From positions 112,244 through 176,243 of the IMG/VR virus record IMGVR_UViG_3300005613_000005: a stretch of 64,000 nt of DNA. One strand, written 5' to 3'. Position numbers and translations under genes: made by a program. This DNA comes from a virus. Of the stretch, positions 23,374 through 33,164 are shown piece by piece. Position 1 is the stretch's first letter. The number at the start of each line of letters is the position of its first letter. Under the pieces are notes generated by a model. That model did no database searches, was not told the DNA's origin, and worked only from the letters and a program-made list of their open reading frames with translations.

Positions 23374-26300
23374 TCAAACAGACCAGAGAAATCCCCCATC
23401 ACCACCTATCTCATCCTCTTCATCTTCTTCACTGTCTAATTCATTTGCAGTACCAATTTTGCCGACTTTGGACGTATCAACTTCTTCACTGAACGGTATA
23501 CCCATACTTTCTGCAAATTCACCGGCCGACGGTGTACGATAAAACTGATTGTTAGCATACACACCAACACGATGATCAGATTCTGCTGCTAGCGCTGTAA
23601 GCATAGTTGAGTGCCCTAAAAGCATGTTAAGCGGATATCGTATAGCATCAAGCCAATGATTAAAAGCATCTTCAGGTTGATCGGTAACTTCACCAGCCGT
23701 ATTTAATTTAAAGTGATACAAGCTAAACTCTTCTATCAACGACTGACATGTCTCTTTAGCCACGTGAAATTTAGTATCTTCAGTACCAGGAACTCGTAAT
23801 AACCGTTTTATTATCTGCACGCCTGTCATAATCTCAGGCTTAACGTAGTTCGCCACCGGTAATCCTATCTTCTTCATCTCTTCCATAGAACCAGGAACAG
23901 CGGCGTCTGGAAAGTATAGTTGACATTTGTAAGCGTGATGATACTTAGTTTTAACATAATTTGCCCAAGTAGGATCACTTACATAACACATACCATCTGC
24001 GCGAACAGCGTATACGTTCTCTCTCTTGTCCAAGAAAAAGTACACCACCGTACTCGGTGCTGACCATCCCCAGTCGATCCCCGCGTAGCACGGCAACTTC
24101 AACTGGTGGCATTTCTTAACGAATATATCGTGAGTACATTCACCGGGATATTCTACACCAGTCAACTTCTTCCACATCTCGTTCCACGTGTTAACGTGTA
24201 CTCTCTCATCAAATTCCCTGTATATGATACCTTCTACTGAGGGTTTAAGATTCATGAGCTGAGCCAATGCCCAATCTGGACCTTTTCTAACCTTATTCAT
24301 TATGTCTTGTATCGGCTTCAACATCGGTGATTTTGAAGTTTGTTTTTTAGCGTCTCCCAAGCATATAGCAGCTGCTGGACATTTCCTACACTTAGATCCC
24401 GGAAACGTATATCGCATGAACTCTTTCTGTTTTTGCTTACTTTTTAACTTGTATTCTTCTTCTGTTAATACTATGAAATCTTCTTGAAGTACCCATAGAT
24501 CAGTCTCATCAGTACCTGATCTATCATCAGGACATCTTTCAGAAAACTCCCAGGCTGTCCATTTTCTTACCGTACGCCCTTCAGTATCAGCGTTTTCCAT
24601 CTGCTGATTCATCAGTCCATATCGTGACTTGCGCGTAGATATACCAACACGAAGCGCGTGTTTAGTTCCTTTTGAATCCAGCATACCAGAAATTTCACCA
24701 AAGGCCTTAACTCCTTCGCCTGATACTGTATCTATCTCGTCGACCACTACCATGGGAACGTGAGGACCATTACATTGTAAACTATTAATACCATTAACTA
24801 AAAACGAATGATCAGAGCGATTATTTCCTTCAACTTCAATGTCTATTAAGCGCTGTTTACCTAAAAATTCAATATTTACTACAGATAAACTATCTTTACT
24901 CCATTTTCTAAACCATTGTTTCCACTGTTTATTACTAAATTGTCCATCGGTCACTTCTTTCAATAAAACGCTACAACCCGTCTTACTAATATCAATTTCA
25001 TCTCCCATATCAAATGAATATAATTTCTCAGGAACAATATCTGTTGATATTTTATAGTACATGGTTGGATGAACGTAACGCTGTACAATGTCACGCATAG
25101 TTCGTGTATCACTGCTGTTAAAACGAATTACGTTATATTTATGCGAATTACGAACATGAGCTGATTTTAAATTAAATTTACTGTGAAACATATTCAACAG
25201 TTTATTACATTCTTTATCAGTTAAAGAACAAGTCGATAACTCTAATTGTTGACCAGCAATACCATCATCTTGAATCCAAAAAGCCAATGCAATCTCATCT
25301 ATGTAATCAACCAATTGATCAGTAATTATTTTTTTATTTATTCGTTGATCGGTAAAAAGTTCAACTAAAAATTGCAACTCTTCAGTTGATTCTGTAATTA
25401 ATTCTTTGATATTGCTTCCATAACCAGATTTTTTATCTCTAATTTGATTAACTTTAATATGTTGCTCAATAATTTCGCGGCAATAATTAAAGTACTCATG
25501 CTGCTTGATCGAATGTCCTTTATATAATCTGGCATTGCCAATTTGCTTACGATCTTTTATTTTAATACTTAAATGAGCATCTCCCAACATCATACCGATT
25601 AAAGCAGAACGCCACTGTTGCTGATTAAAATTAGGTTTATTCCAACGATATTTAGTTTTGCTACTATTCTTCTTAAACTGCGGAGCGCGTACAATTTTCG
25701 TATTGTAATTAATATCGCATAGTCGTTGCCAACCAAAACGCGTCAATATTTTATTGTCATAACCACCAGTACTTTCTAAACCATCTTCTAATGTAATCTT
25801 ATAAGTATCAGAATATTTAGTCCATTTGTCGATAACTTTTCGATATGTGCTTTGTGGAAATTCACCTCGCATATAATCCCAAGATGCTATATAATCGCCA
25901 ATTCTTACAGAATCAATGGAATGATATCCTCCACGTTTTGTTTTTACTATTGATTGTGGGTCAACACAAGCTTTCAGCGTACAAGGAAGTACCTCTAACG
26001 ATACAGTCTGACCATTAACATTAAACAACGACTTACTCATGTTAGCTTTATTTAATATTCGCTTGTCTTCTGCAAGGTTAGAAGGGGTAACAAGCGTTTT
26101 CAAACGCCGATTGTACAAGAAATTTTTAATATAATCATAACAGCGAGTTGCCTGCGCCATAACTGCGCCAACGTGAACAATATCCCGTTGATCATGCAAG
26201 ACGATCATCATCTCAACTATGGCCATCCCTAAAGTTTTTCCCGAACCTCTTCCAGCAACCAATAACAACTCGTTGATCATCTCCGGATTCTTGTTTAAAA

Positions 26301-26493
26301 CCGCAATCTGATATATCTCCCATATAGCATTGAAAGGGTTAGTATCTGCATACCTAGAAACCGTACAGTCAGGAAGATGAATGTCTAGATGAAACTTGAT
26401 CCATTTCTTGAATTCTGCTTTAGTTTTGCAGGGTTTTAATAATAATTTCTTACGTTGTTCGTAAGTTAAGTTCTGAACTTTCTTCTTTGCCAT
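23374..26493 (-). CDS. terL: Terminase large subunit interrupted by an intein
   Basis: A 1039-residue precursor. Residues 1-175 and 574-1039 are the terminase: Walker A is VAGRGSGKT near 79-87, Walker B/catalytic is VPMVVVDEID at 579-588, and the nuclease half includes YAGIDWGWSAPSTVVYF and the late acidic motif FNHWLDAIRYPL. Residues 176-573 are a LAGLIDADG intein inserted between Walker A and Walker B, so splicing is needed for function. The mature protein would be 641 residues. The ATG overlaps the stop of the probable small terminase gene. Confidence 0.93.
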   Translation of the reverse strand: MAKKKVQNLTYEQRKKLLLKPCKTKAEFKKWIKFHLDIHLPDCTVSRYADTNPFNAIWEIYQIAVLNKNPEMINELLLVAGRGSGKTLGMAIVEMMIVLHDQRDIVHVGAVMAQATRCYDYIKNFLYNRRLKTLVTPSNLAEDKRILNKANMSKSLFNVNGQTVSLEVLPCTLKACVDPQSIVKTKRGGYHSIDSVRIGDYIASWDYMRGEFPQSTYRKVIDKWTKYSDTYKITLEDGLESTGGYDNKILTRFGWQRLCDINYNTKIVRAPQFKKNSSKTKYRWNKPNFNQQQWRSALIGMMLGDAHLSIKIKDRKQIGNARLYKGHSIKQHEYFNYCREIIEQHIKVNQIRDKKSGYGSNIKELITESTEELQFLVELFTDQRINKKIITDQLVDYIDEIALAFWIQDDGIAGQQLELSTCSLTDKECNKLLNMFHSKFNLKSAHVRNSHKYNVIRFNSSDTRTMRDIVQRYVHPTMYYKISTDIVPEKLYSFDMGDEIDISKTGCSVLLKEVTDGQFSNKQWKQWFRKWSKDSLSVVNIEFLGKQRLIDIEVEGNNRSDHSFLVNGINSLQCNGPHVPMVVVDEIDTVSGEGVKAFGEISGMLDSKGTKHALRVGISTRKSRYGLMNQQMENADTEGRTVRKWTAWEFSERCPDDRSGTDETDLWVLQEDFIVLTEEEYKLKSKQKQKEFMRYTFPGSKCRKCPAAAICLGDAKKQTSKSPMLKPIQDIMNKVRKGPDWALAQLMNLKPSVEGIIYREFDERVHVNTWNEMWKKLTGVEYPGECTHDIFVKKCHQLKLPCYAGIDWGWSAPSTVVYFFLDKRENVYAVRADGMCYVSDPTWANYVKTKYHHAYKCQLYFPDAAVPGSMEEMKKIGLPVANYVKPEIMTGVQIIKRLLRVPGTEDTKFHVAKETCQSLIEEFSLYHFKLNTAGEVTDQPEDAFNHWLDAIRYPLNMLLGHSTMLTALAAESDHRVGVYANNQFYRTPSAGEFAESMGIPFSEEVDTSKVGKIGTANELDSEEDEEDEIGGDGGFLWSV
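24775..25968 (-). mobile_element. Intein with LAGLIDADG homing endonuclease in terL
   Basis: 398 residues starting at Cys176 (CVDPQSIVKTKRGG, splicing block A) and ending FLVNGINSLQ before Cys574. The endonuclease motifs are LIGMMLGDAHL near 298 and IALAFWIQDDGI near 401. The last intein residue is Gln where Asn is usual, and the one before is not His. Both are known but rarer variants. The segment is visibly more AT-rich than the flanking terminase coding sequence. Confidence 0.9.
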
Positions 26494-27098
26494 TACTCAT
26501 CGTACTCAATATCGTCCAACGATATCTCTTTAATATCATGTTGTTCTAAAGATTGTTTTTTGTCAGATGGCGCTAGTGCGTTGAAAAGCGGTGAACTCTT
26601 TGCCCTAGAGTTAGGAGTAGCGCCAGAAACTATCTTATATAGTGTCTCGATAACTTCTTTATATTCCTTGATTGTTTCTATTGTTAAATCAGGTTTCACA
26701 TTGTTATCAGGATCAGCGACATATTTGCGCATAGCACTCATTCGCTGTGCATTGTTTACAGATAATAAAGTAGTTAAAAAGTCAACTTGCTCAATGACTG
26801 ACTTAACAACTTTAGCTTGTACTCTATCGCGCAAACTATGCTGCATCTTATCTCTGTCATGACACCATCCAGCTAGAGCGGCCGTCAATATTATCTTTCC
26901 CATCTCATATTGCGGAAATTGTTGGTGTATTTCTACAAACGTATGGCCTATCAAAAACATCTCTAATAACTTTAAAGATTCCGGTTCCTTGATTCGACCT
27001 GCTGTCTTATGTTTTCTCAGATATTTTTCCGCTAATTTAATCTCTTGTTGCGTTAAGCTATAACGCTCATGTTCCGTTAAGTTTCTTTTTAGAGCCAT
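26493..27098 (-). CDS. Probable terminase small subunit
   Basis: A 201-residue helical protein directly upstream of and overlapping terL. The N-terminal region (LTQQEIKLAEKYLRKHKTAG...FLIGHTFVEIHQQFPQY) could be a helix-turn-helix for DNA recognition, followed by a helical oligomerisation region and an acidic tail (KEISLDDIEYDE). AAAAGGTCA precedes the ATG. The call rests on position and architecture, not a clear family match. Confidence 0.5.
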   Translation of the reverse strand: MALKRNLTEHERYSLTQQEIKLAEKYLRKHKTAGRIKEPESLKLLEMFLIGHTFVEIHQQFPQYEMGKIILTAALAGWCHDRDKMQHSLRDRVQAKVVKSVIEQVDFLTTLLSVNNAQRMSAMRKYVADPDNNVKPDLTIETIKEYKEVIETLYKIVSGATPNSRAKSSPLFNALAPSDKKQSLEQHDIKEISLDDIEYDE

Positions 27099-27492
27099 TG
27101 ACCTTTTCCCTTAATTGTTCCCACGCCGGATTATCACGGATGACGTTAATAGTCTGCATTATTCTAATCTTACTAATACCTTTATACTTAGCTATTTCAG
27201 GTACTGTAAAGTTTATGACCATTAGATATATGATAGATCGTTCAAACTCAGTAAAGTTCAACAAAAATTCATGTATATCGTAACCATCTTTTATATAATC
27301 GCGCAAGAATTGCTTGCTATTTTTATGTTCTTTGGAATGTAAACGCAAATACTCTAAGAAGTCGTCAAAGGATAAAGTAGAATTATTCTCAAGATAATAG
27401 ACCCAAAGATCCTGTCGATAATCTTCATTGCTGGTCAAATTATTTATCGTTTGAATTATCGATGTCGATGCCTTTTTCATCTCCAAAACCAT
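27067..27492 (-). CDS. Hypothetical HTH protein
   Basis: A 141-residue protein. Residues about 85-125 (FERSIIYLMVINFTVPEIAK, then GISKIRIMQTINVI) look like a sigma-4 or LuxR-type helix-turn-helix. It overlaps both neighbours in the packaging operon. It could be a regulator or a second DNA-recognition subunit for packaging. An alternative start is the Met at residue 5. Confidence 0.45.
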   Translation of the reverse strand: MVLEMKKASTSIIQTINNLTSNEDYRQDLWVYYLENNSTLSFDDFLEYLRLHSKEHKNSKQFLRDYIKDGYDIHEFLLNFTEFERSIIYLMVINFTVPEIAKYKGISKIRIMQTINVIRDNPAWEQLREKVNGSKKKLNGT

Positions 27493-27883
27493 TCTTATAG
27501 TGTCTATAATCTACAACGTCCACGTCTACTGACCACTTCGGTCCACAAAAACTTTTAACAAACTGGTTAAGAAGATGGTTAAAATTTAAGTTACCTTCCT
27601 TAGCTAAGTACCTTTTGAATCTCCATAGTCCCAACAAGCTTTTCGCGTAGGAGAGTTTACGATATTTGTTAGACTTTTTAAGTAACTTTTTAGTAACATA
27701 TACTTGATAATAGACTTTTTTATTGTCCATATCCAACTTTAGTTCAACAGCCTGCACATCTTGATGCACGATAGAACCATAGAAAAATAGCTGATTTTTG
27801 ATATTATCAGTTACAAGACCGTGGTTCATCATAAATCGACAGTGATCTATATACTCCATCAATTTAGCATCATCCATGTTCAA
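27440..27883 (-). CDS. Hypothetical protein
   Basis: A 147-residue basic protein (KKLLKKSNKYRKLSYAKSLLGL) with an acidic end. GGAGATTGAAC precedes the ATG and TGGTATAAT lies at 27904-27912, so it starts the terminase operon. No domain is recognised. Confidence 0.5.
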   Translation of the reverse strand: MNMDDAKLMEYIDHCRFMMNHGLVTDNIKNQLFFYGSIVHQDVQAVELKLDMDNKKVYYQVYVTKKLLKKSNKYRKLSYAKSLLGLWRFKRYLAKEGNLNFNHLLNQFVKSFCGPKWSVDVDVVDYRHYKNGFGDEKGIDIDNSNDK

Positions 27884-27903
27884 TCTCCATTTCGCTTAAC
27901 TCT

Positions 27904-27912
27904 ATTATACCA
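27904..27912 (-). promoter_or_regulatory. Extended -10 promoter TGGTATAAT
   Basis: Exact extended -10 about 25 bases before the ATG at 27883, leaving a leader with GGAG. Probable promoter of the terminase unit. Confidence 0.65.
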
Positions 27913-27966
27913 GATGAGAACAGAGTTTTAAACGATATGTAACTATATGATAACTTCTATCAATTC

Positions 27967-29064
27967 CTAATGAAAATCGGTATTACCTTTTCTTAATAAG
28001 TATTCATCACTTACAAATTTAAGTATTTTTCTCCCGATATAAGATCTTTGTTCATAGATTGGCTTAATTACAACGCCTTCTCGTATCGTCTGTAACGGAA
28101 ACAATACTGAATCGCCTTTTGTAAGTTCTCGTACTTTTTCAACATTAAAAGGTCCTCTATATAACTCAGGAACGATATCGAGATTTTTATTTTTACAGTA
28201 ATTTATAAGTGAATCGTGGCCAATATACAGGCCGTTCCACATCAGGTCAAAGATCACGAGTTTATGCTCGTTGGGTCCACAACCGTACTTATAGTTTTTC
28301 TGGATCCCGTCGCCGTATATCTCGCCATATACTATCTCATTGTAACCTATCTTGTTTTTTAAGTCATATTGCTTAACAATCTTAGTGTACACATTTTTCT
28401 CATAAAAATCTTTACATTGCGTTTCTTGTCCCTGTAATTGAACGTTATGACTACCGAACACAAATTGGTATCCTTTATTACCCATAATATAACTCTTAAA
28501 CTTATCCCATCTTCTTACAGCTGGCACCCAACCACAACGAAAATTAGTGCCATGTATCTTTTCAGTTATGATGACCGTTTCACTGTCTTGAAAAATCTCA
28601 GGATAATTTTTGATGTTCTCAATTTCCGTATATTTTTTAAAATGCTCGTTGTTCTTATGTTTTCTAACCTTAAAACCACCGGTCAAATTACGATTAGGCA
28701 CAACGGGTTCATATTTTTTAACACCGAAACGATCAGTAAGATCGACGCCCAATACACAATCCGATGCGATACCTAGAGTAGGTAGATCAACCAATAATCC
28801 CTGTGATACAGCGCCGCGTAGTTTTATAGTCTTAACCCGACTCTTATGCAACTTGACCTTAGAATTAGGGCCAAATATGGCACACTCTATTTTAGGTGGT
28901 AAGATGCTGTCGATAGGAAAATATATTGCTTTGTCGCCGATCTTATACTCACCCTTACGAACAACGCAATTCCATCCCTTAACCAACGCTATCTCTAAAC
29001 GATCTGCGTTAGGATGTGGTTGGATATCTTTAATTTCTACAACTTCAACTTTTAAGATGCCCAT
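27967..29064 (-). CDS. Rnl-type RNA ligase
   Basis: A 365-residue nucleotidyltransferase. The N-terminal 110 residues (VEIKDIQPHPNADRLEIA; KAIYFPIDSILP) form the extra domain seen in DraRnl-like (Rnl5) ligases. Motif I is EKIHGTNFR with the adenylated Lys; motif III is in IYGDGIQKNY; motif IV is REGVVIKP and motif V IGRKILKFVSDEYL. It seals RNA nicks or tRNA breaks and, with RtcB, gives the phage two chemically different RNA ligation routes. GAGGGCCGAAC precedes the ATG. The stop is TAG. Confidence 0.85.
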   Translation of the reverse strand: MGILKVEVVEIKDIQPHPNADRLEIALVKGWNCVVRKGEYKIGDKAIYFPIDSILPPKIECAIFGPNSKVKLHKSRVKTIKLRGAVSQGLLVDLPTLGIASDCVLGVDLTDRFGVKKYEPVVPNRNLTGGFKVRKHKNNEHFKKYTEIENIKNYPEIFQDSETVIITEKIHGTNFRCGWVPAVRRWDKFKSYIMGNKGYQFVFGSHNVQLQGQETQCKDFYEKNVYTKIVKQYDLKNKIGYNEIVYGEIYGDGIQKNYKYGCGPNEHKLVIFDLMWNGLYIGHDSLINYCKNKNLDIVPELYRGPFNVEKVRELTKGDSVLFPLQTIREGVVIKPIYEQRSYIGRKILKFVSDEYLLRKGNTDFH

Positions 29065-30067
29065 GTTCGGCCCTCATTTCTTTCAAAATTTGTAGTGCAT
29101 TGTCGGCAACTTTTGTTTTATCTATACTACCGTTATACACCTTATTAACACATTCCTCAATTATTTGTTCCATCGACACTGCTTTGATTTCGACTCTCTT
29201 TTTTTCTTTGTCGATAAACTTAGGTTTTATACGAATGTCCACATCTTTCTGCAGTTGACCATAACGTTCACTAGCTATATACGCTGTTATCTCTGCACGT
29301 GGTCCAGAAATCTCAACTATCCAATGATCCTGTTTAGTGACGCTCTTAACCAAATCACTGTGTAAATCTTCTATAGAAAAACCAGGACCAAGTTCATATT
29401 TGATACCAGACCATTTAGGTAATGGAATCTCGATAAAACGTTGTTGATAGGTCTCCGTATCAAACATCATAACACCCTTAATTTGGTTAATGTCATTAAC
29501 AGATTGAGCATATGGTGTCCCCGGATAATAACATTTACCGAACGATTGTCTGATGTGAACGTGTCCTGAGATAATAATCTCAGCTCGTACCTTATCAGCA
29601 TCGACACCAACTTCGGGTCTAGTATAGCCATAATCTGCTCCTACAAAGGTTTGATGCGCGACACATATCGATTGAGTATCTAAAGGAAATTTAGTGTGAT
29701 CAGGAATATAAGGAACCATAGTTATGTTATCAACGTCTAACCGTTTATCGACTACGGTAAAATTATCATACAAGCCAATCATGCTCTGAAACGCATGATA
29801 CTTATCATCTTTTGGCCTATACATATCATGGTTACCTAAAATATAATACGTCGGTATCCCTAACTGTCTTACGTAATCTATATGTTTCCTGAACTCAGAC
29901 ATCAACTCTGAACGAAGTACAGCATGAGAGTCCATGTCGTCACCAAGACACACATACATGTCTGGCATCTCTTCTTTGATCATGGTATTCAACAATGCTA
30001 AAAATTGTTTTGCTAGATCAAATCTAGTTATTTTAAGGTGTTTATCGCCGCAAAACAATATCTTCAT
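29045..30067 (-). CDS. SbcD/gp47-like exonuclease subunit
   Basis: A 340-residue calcineurin-type nuclease. The metal motifs are FCGDKH near 5-10, CLGDDMDSH, YILGNHDMYR and the SGHVHIRQ segment near 170. It pairs with the SbcC-like ATPase at 40.2-41.9 kb; together they process DNA ends for recombination, as T4 gp46/47 or T5 D12/D13. It overlaps the RNA ligase and the small gene upstream. Confidence 0.88.
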   Translation of the reverse strand: MKILFCGDKHLKITRFDLAKQFLALLNTMIKEEMPDMYVCLGDDMDSHAVLRSELMSEFRKHIDYVRQLGIPTYYILGNHDMYRPKDDKYHAFQSMIGLYDNFTVVDKRLDVDNITMVPYIPDHTKFPLDTQSICVAHQTFVGADYGYTRPEVGVDADKVRAEIIISGHVHIRQSFGKCYYPGTPYAQSVNDINQIKGVMMFDTETYQQRFIEIPLPKWSGIKYELGPGFSIEDLHSDLVKSVTKQDHWIVEISGPRAEITAYIASERYGQLQKDVDIRIKPKFIDKEKKRVEIKAVSMEQIIEECVNKVYNGSIDKTKVADNALQILKEMRAEHGHLKS

Positions 30068-30378
30068 AACAGCACCGCTTTTTCAAACTCTTCGTCCAGC
30101 CATCTTTGATACTCATCTGGATTCATCGGTAAAGTGTCACGCGGAAGATCATAAGAAATTTTAACTCCCACATATCCATTGCGTGTTCTAAGATTGATCT
30201 CGAAAAGTGAATGATTGTGGTTTGGCGTATATCGCATTGTTCCCTCTACCATCTGTATCCACGACCTAACAGTCACGTAAACATGTGATGGTAATTTACC
30301 GTGTACATCAAAATATTCTTCCGCACAATCTATAGCTCGTGCTGTATGATCATCATATATCTGTTGGGTCAATGTCAA
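30064..30378 (-). CDS. Hypothetical small protein, TTG start
   Basis: A 104-residue protein (HVYVTVRSWIQMVEGTMRY; LPMNPDEYQRWLDEEFEKAV) that begins with TTG inside the end of recA, preceded by GGGGGACA, and overlaps the SbcD-like start. Its size and style match the small proteins at 47.5-48.5 kb. No family is recognised. Confidence 0.45.
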   Translation of the reverse strand: MTLTQQIYDDHTARAIDCAEEYFDVHGKLPSHVYVTVRSWIQMVEGTMRYTPNHNHSLFEINLRTRNGYVGVKISYDLPRDTLPMNPDEYQRWLDEEFEKAVLL

Positions 30379-31462
30379 TGTCCCCCACTGATATTTCTTT
30401 ATTTCTAGCTGTTGCTACTTCTTCATCAACTTCACAACAAGCTTGAAAAATTTCTTCTTGTATATCCTTATCGCCCAACACCCATGTTCTCATATTAGCT
30501 TCACCACGGATAGGATCGTGTTCAGCAAACTGCCACATCTGATTGTTGACTTTTCCAGTCTCTTCATTAAGAGGATGCTTGATGATATTCAAACTGATCG
30601 CAAGATCAACCAACTCGTTTGCTATGTTTATGATACCTTCTGTATAACTCAACGCAAGCTGAGCAGTACGATACGGTGCAGCACATCTGTTTTTCTTAGC
30701 TTTAACTCTTATGAGATGCCCAATCTGTTGTGCACCACCGTATATGTTCTTGCCTTCTTCGATACGGCCTTGTTTGTTTTCAATTTTTTCTACCTGTAGC
30801 ATGTAATCGCAAAAATGCTTCAATGCTCGACCATCAGGAACTATCCATGGATTGTTCATTTTCTTGTACTGATCCATCTCCTCATATACTTGCTGTACTA
30901 AAAGCGTAGTGACGTTAAACTCACGAATAACCGGTAATACACCTTTCAACGCTGATCCTAGATAAGAAGCTCCACCGCCGCCCATGGTTTGATCAGTAGT
31001 TTTATTCTTAACATCTTTTGGATAACGAATAGATTTAACAGAATCTATGCCGATAGCCTTTATCGGGGCACCATCTTGCAACATCTGATGTAATTCTCCA
31101 CCGACACTTATTTTATCAAAGATCTGAAGAGGATCGTTAGTCTGTTTAACCATGAGACGTTTTAAATCACCGCCTAGTTGCTGAAACCAATTCTTGTTAA
31201 AAGAAAACTCAGCGTCAAACAAAATACATATCGCATCTGGATCATCTTTCTGTATCTGAATCATCACAAGCTGCATCAGCAAACTCTTACCGCCTGATTC
31301 TGGACCAAAAAAACATATAGATTTACCTTCTACAAGACCACCGTTTCCAACTGCCCAATTTAAAGATGGCGATGGCATCTTGATAACATGATCTTGAGGC
31401 GCGGGCATGGCATCCGCCAACATACCAAAATCTTTTGTAAGTTTGCTCATCCAATTAGACAT
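30353..31462 (-). CDS. RecA/UvsX-like recombinase
   Basis: A 369-residue strand-exchange protein. Walker A is GPESGGKS at 53-60, Walker B lies in AICILFDAEFSF and APIKAIGIDSVKSIR, and the L2-adjacent region is NVTTLLVQQVYEE. It carries out homologous pairing in recombination and recombination-dependent replication. AAGGAGTAATAT precedes the ATG. Neighbours are SbcD, a UvsY-like protein and the SSB. Confidence 0.92.
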   Translation of the reverse strand: MSNWMSKLTKDFGMLADAMPAPQDHVIKMPSPSLNWAVGNGGLVEGKSICFFGPESGGKSLLMQLVMIQIQKDDPDAICILFDAEFSFNKNWFQQLGGDLKRLMVKQTNDPLQIFDKISVGGELHQMLQDGAPIKAIGIDSVKSIRYPKDVKNKTTDQTMGGGGASYLGSALKGVLPVIREFNVTTLLVQQVYEEMDQYKKMNNPWIVPDGRALKHFCDYMLQVEKIENKQGRIEEGKNIYGGAQQIGHLIRVKAKKNRCAAPYRTAQLALSYTEGIINIANELVDLAISLNIIKHPLNEETGKVNNQMWQFAEHDPIRGEANMRTWVLGDKDIQEEIFQACCEVDEEVATARNKEISVGDIDIDPTDI

Positions 31463-31465
31463 ATA

Positions 31466-31660
31466 TTACTCCTTAAATTTTATAAACTGTAACTCAGGAT
31501 CAAGATTGTATTTCTTACATACTTCCTTGGAAACTACATAATATATATATTTCTCGTTTTCAACACTGTTATATATCTGCAAATTTCCATCCTTATCTAT
31601 TTTGTTGAGCGTCTTCATCGCTTTATAAATCAACACGAAAGTTCTTATTAAATTAATCAT
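31466..31660 (-). CDS. Hypothetical small protein
   Basis: A 64-residue protein (MINLIRTFVLIYKAMKTLNK...YIYYVVSKEVCKKYNLD) lying between recA and the UvsY-like gene, overlapping the latter by four bases. No family is recognised. Confidence 0.5.
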   Translation of the reverse strand: MINLIRTFVLIYKAMKTLNKIDKDGNLQIYNSVENEKYIYYVVSKEVCKKYNLDPELQFIKFKE

Positions 31661-32130
31661 GACATCCCCTCATCTGGTGATTGATATTGATCAGAATATA
31701 CCATTTTCTTGACATCGTCGTGAGCTTGTCGAAAAGCCTGATGTTTGTTTTTTAAAAAAGTCACCAACGCCGCTGTTTTAGCCTTCAACTGGTGTGCCGC
31801 TTTAACATCGGCGTCTAGTTCAACGTAACGCTTACGAGCTTCAGCAGAATCTTTTATTCCTTTAGATTTTAGATAATCACCGGCTTTATCTAAATACGCT
31901 ATCGCTTTAGCAGTTTCTAACGCATTAGCAGCTTCAAGATCGTATCTAACAGCGTGTGATAACAAAGTGCTAGTGTGATCTTGAGCTATGATAAAATCGC
32001 GTAAATATTGTGGGGCCATCATGTTGTTGAGGCCCCCAATTCTTTCTATTTTTTTGGTATATTCAATTAACCGTGTAACGTCTAACCTAAGAAGTTTCTT
32101 CTCAAGTACGACCAACGCGTTATTCGACAT
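31657..32130 (-). CDS. UvsY-like recombination mediator (putative)
   Basis: A 157-residue helical protein. The pattern LLSHAVRYDLEAANALETAK, then GIKDSAEARKRYVELDADVK and ALVTFLKNKHQAFRQAHDDV, matches the general layout of T4-type UvsY, including the single central helical domain. The gene lies between recA and the SSB gene, exactly where a mediator that loads recombinase onto SSB-coated DNA would be expected. AGGAGGATATAT precedes the ATG. Assignment is moderate. Confidence 0.55.
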   Translation of the reverse strand: MSNNALVVLEKKLLRLDVTRLIEYTKKIERIGGLNNMMAPQYLRDFIIAQDHTSTLLSHAVRYDLEAANALETAKAIAYLDKAGDYLKSKGIKDSAEARKRYVELDADVKAAHQLKAKTAALVTFLKNKHQAFRQAHDDVKKMVYSDQYQSPDEGMS

Positions 32131-32139
32131 ATATCCTCC

Positions 32140-33147
32140 TTAATCTTTGAGGATACTGTCTGCCATAGCTAAAAATGGATCATCATCAGTTTTTGTCTGT
32201 TTATCAGCTGCTGACATGTTTGGTCTAGTTTCCGCAATATTAACATGTGCAGGTTCATCATCCTCATCGTTGAGCTTGATATTAACTTTACCAGTATTAA
32301 TCGCAGGTATTGCAACAGTTGCTGGTGTAACAACTGGTACGGCTGCATTAGGGATAAAACCCTCGATAGCTGCATCCGGACACTCATTTATGATAGCAGG
32401 CATATTAGCCATTAATATCTCACGCAGTTCGTCGTACGTTTTCTTCTGATAAATTGATCCTAAATCATAAGCTAATTCTTTCCAATTTACACGAATATTC
32501 TCAGGTAACGCTGATCTATCATCGATAAACACTAATTGTCCATCAACTCTCTGTTGTTTCTGAAGTTTTTTAGCACTATACTCAGTATCAAAACCTTCAC
32601 CTTCTCTAGTGATGTTAAACCATACACCAGAATCATCACGTTCACAGTTCACTGAAGTAGGATCTTGGTTGTAGTCCGAGATATACTGATTCATCTGTTT
32701 TTTCAATGCTTTATGCGCTGTCGCTTTGAGTTCTAAAATTCCTACCTGACCCGATTGATCAACCGCGTTCCATGCGTAAACTGTTTTCAAACGATAGTCA
32801 GAAATCACTTTGTTTAAAGGTTTTAACATTTCTTTGATAGTTTTTTCATCGTAACCCGCAGTTTTAAGTTCACTTTTCTTAGCTTCTGCTTTCTTTTGTA
32901 AAAGTCCAACCCATTCAAAAATCGGACATCTCTGTTCAGTTGTAAGTGAACTTGCATAAGGACGCATTCTTTGTGTCTGTGGATCGATAAGTCCCCATAC
33001 GATCATCCATTTACGATAAGGATAACCATTGCTTGCTTCGCCAAACGGAGGTAAGAAACGATAGAAGTTACTACCTTCTTTAATCTTATGGCGTTTCCAT
33101 TCTTTTCTTTCTGCTAATGCTTTGGGATTAATAGAGATCTTTGACAT
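32140..33147 (-). CDS. gp32-like single-stranded DNA-binding protein
   Basis: A 335-residue protein with a basic N-terminus (KALAERKEWKRHKIKEGSNF), a core including YRFLPPFGEASNGYPYRKWM and CPIFEWVGLLQKKAEAKK, and a long flexible acidic C-terminal tail (KLNDEDDEPAHVN; TKTDDDPFLAMADSILKD), the layout of T4 gp32. It coats ssDNA and recruits replication and recombination proteins by its tail. A short leader ORF precedes it. Confidence 0.75.
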   Translation of the reverse strand: MSKISINPKALAERKEWKRHKIKEGSNFYRFLPPFGEASNGYPYRKWMIVWGLIDPQTQRMRPYASSLTTEQRCPIFEWVGLLQKKAEAKKSELKTAGYDEKTIKEMLKPLNKVISDYRLKTVYAWNAVDQSGQVGILELKATAHKALKKQMNQYISDYNQDPTSVNCERDDSGVWFNITREGEGFDTEYSAKKLQKQQRVDGQLVFIDDRSALPENIRVNWKELAYDLGSIYQKKTYDELREILMANMPAIINECPDAAIEGFIPNAAVPVVTPATVAIPAINTGKVNIKLNDEDDEPAHVNIAETRPNMSAADKQTKTDDDPFLAMADSILKD

Positions 33148-33164
33148 AATTTTTCCTTTCTACC

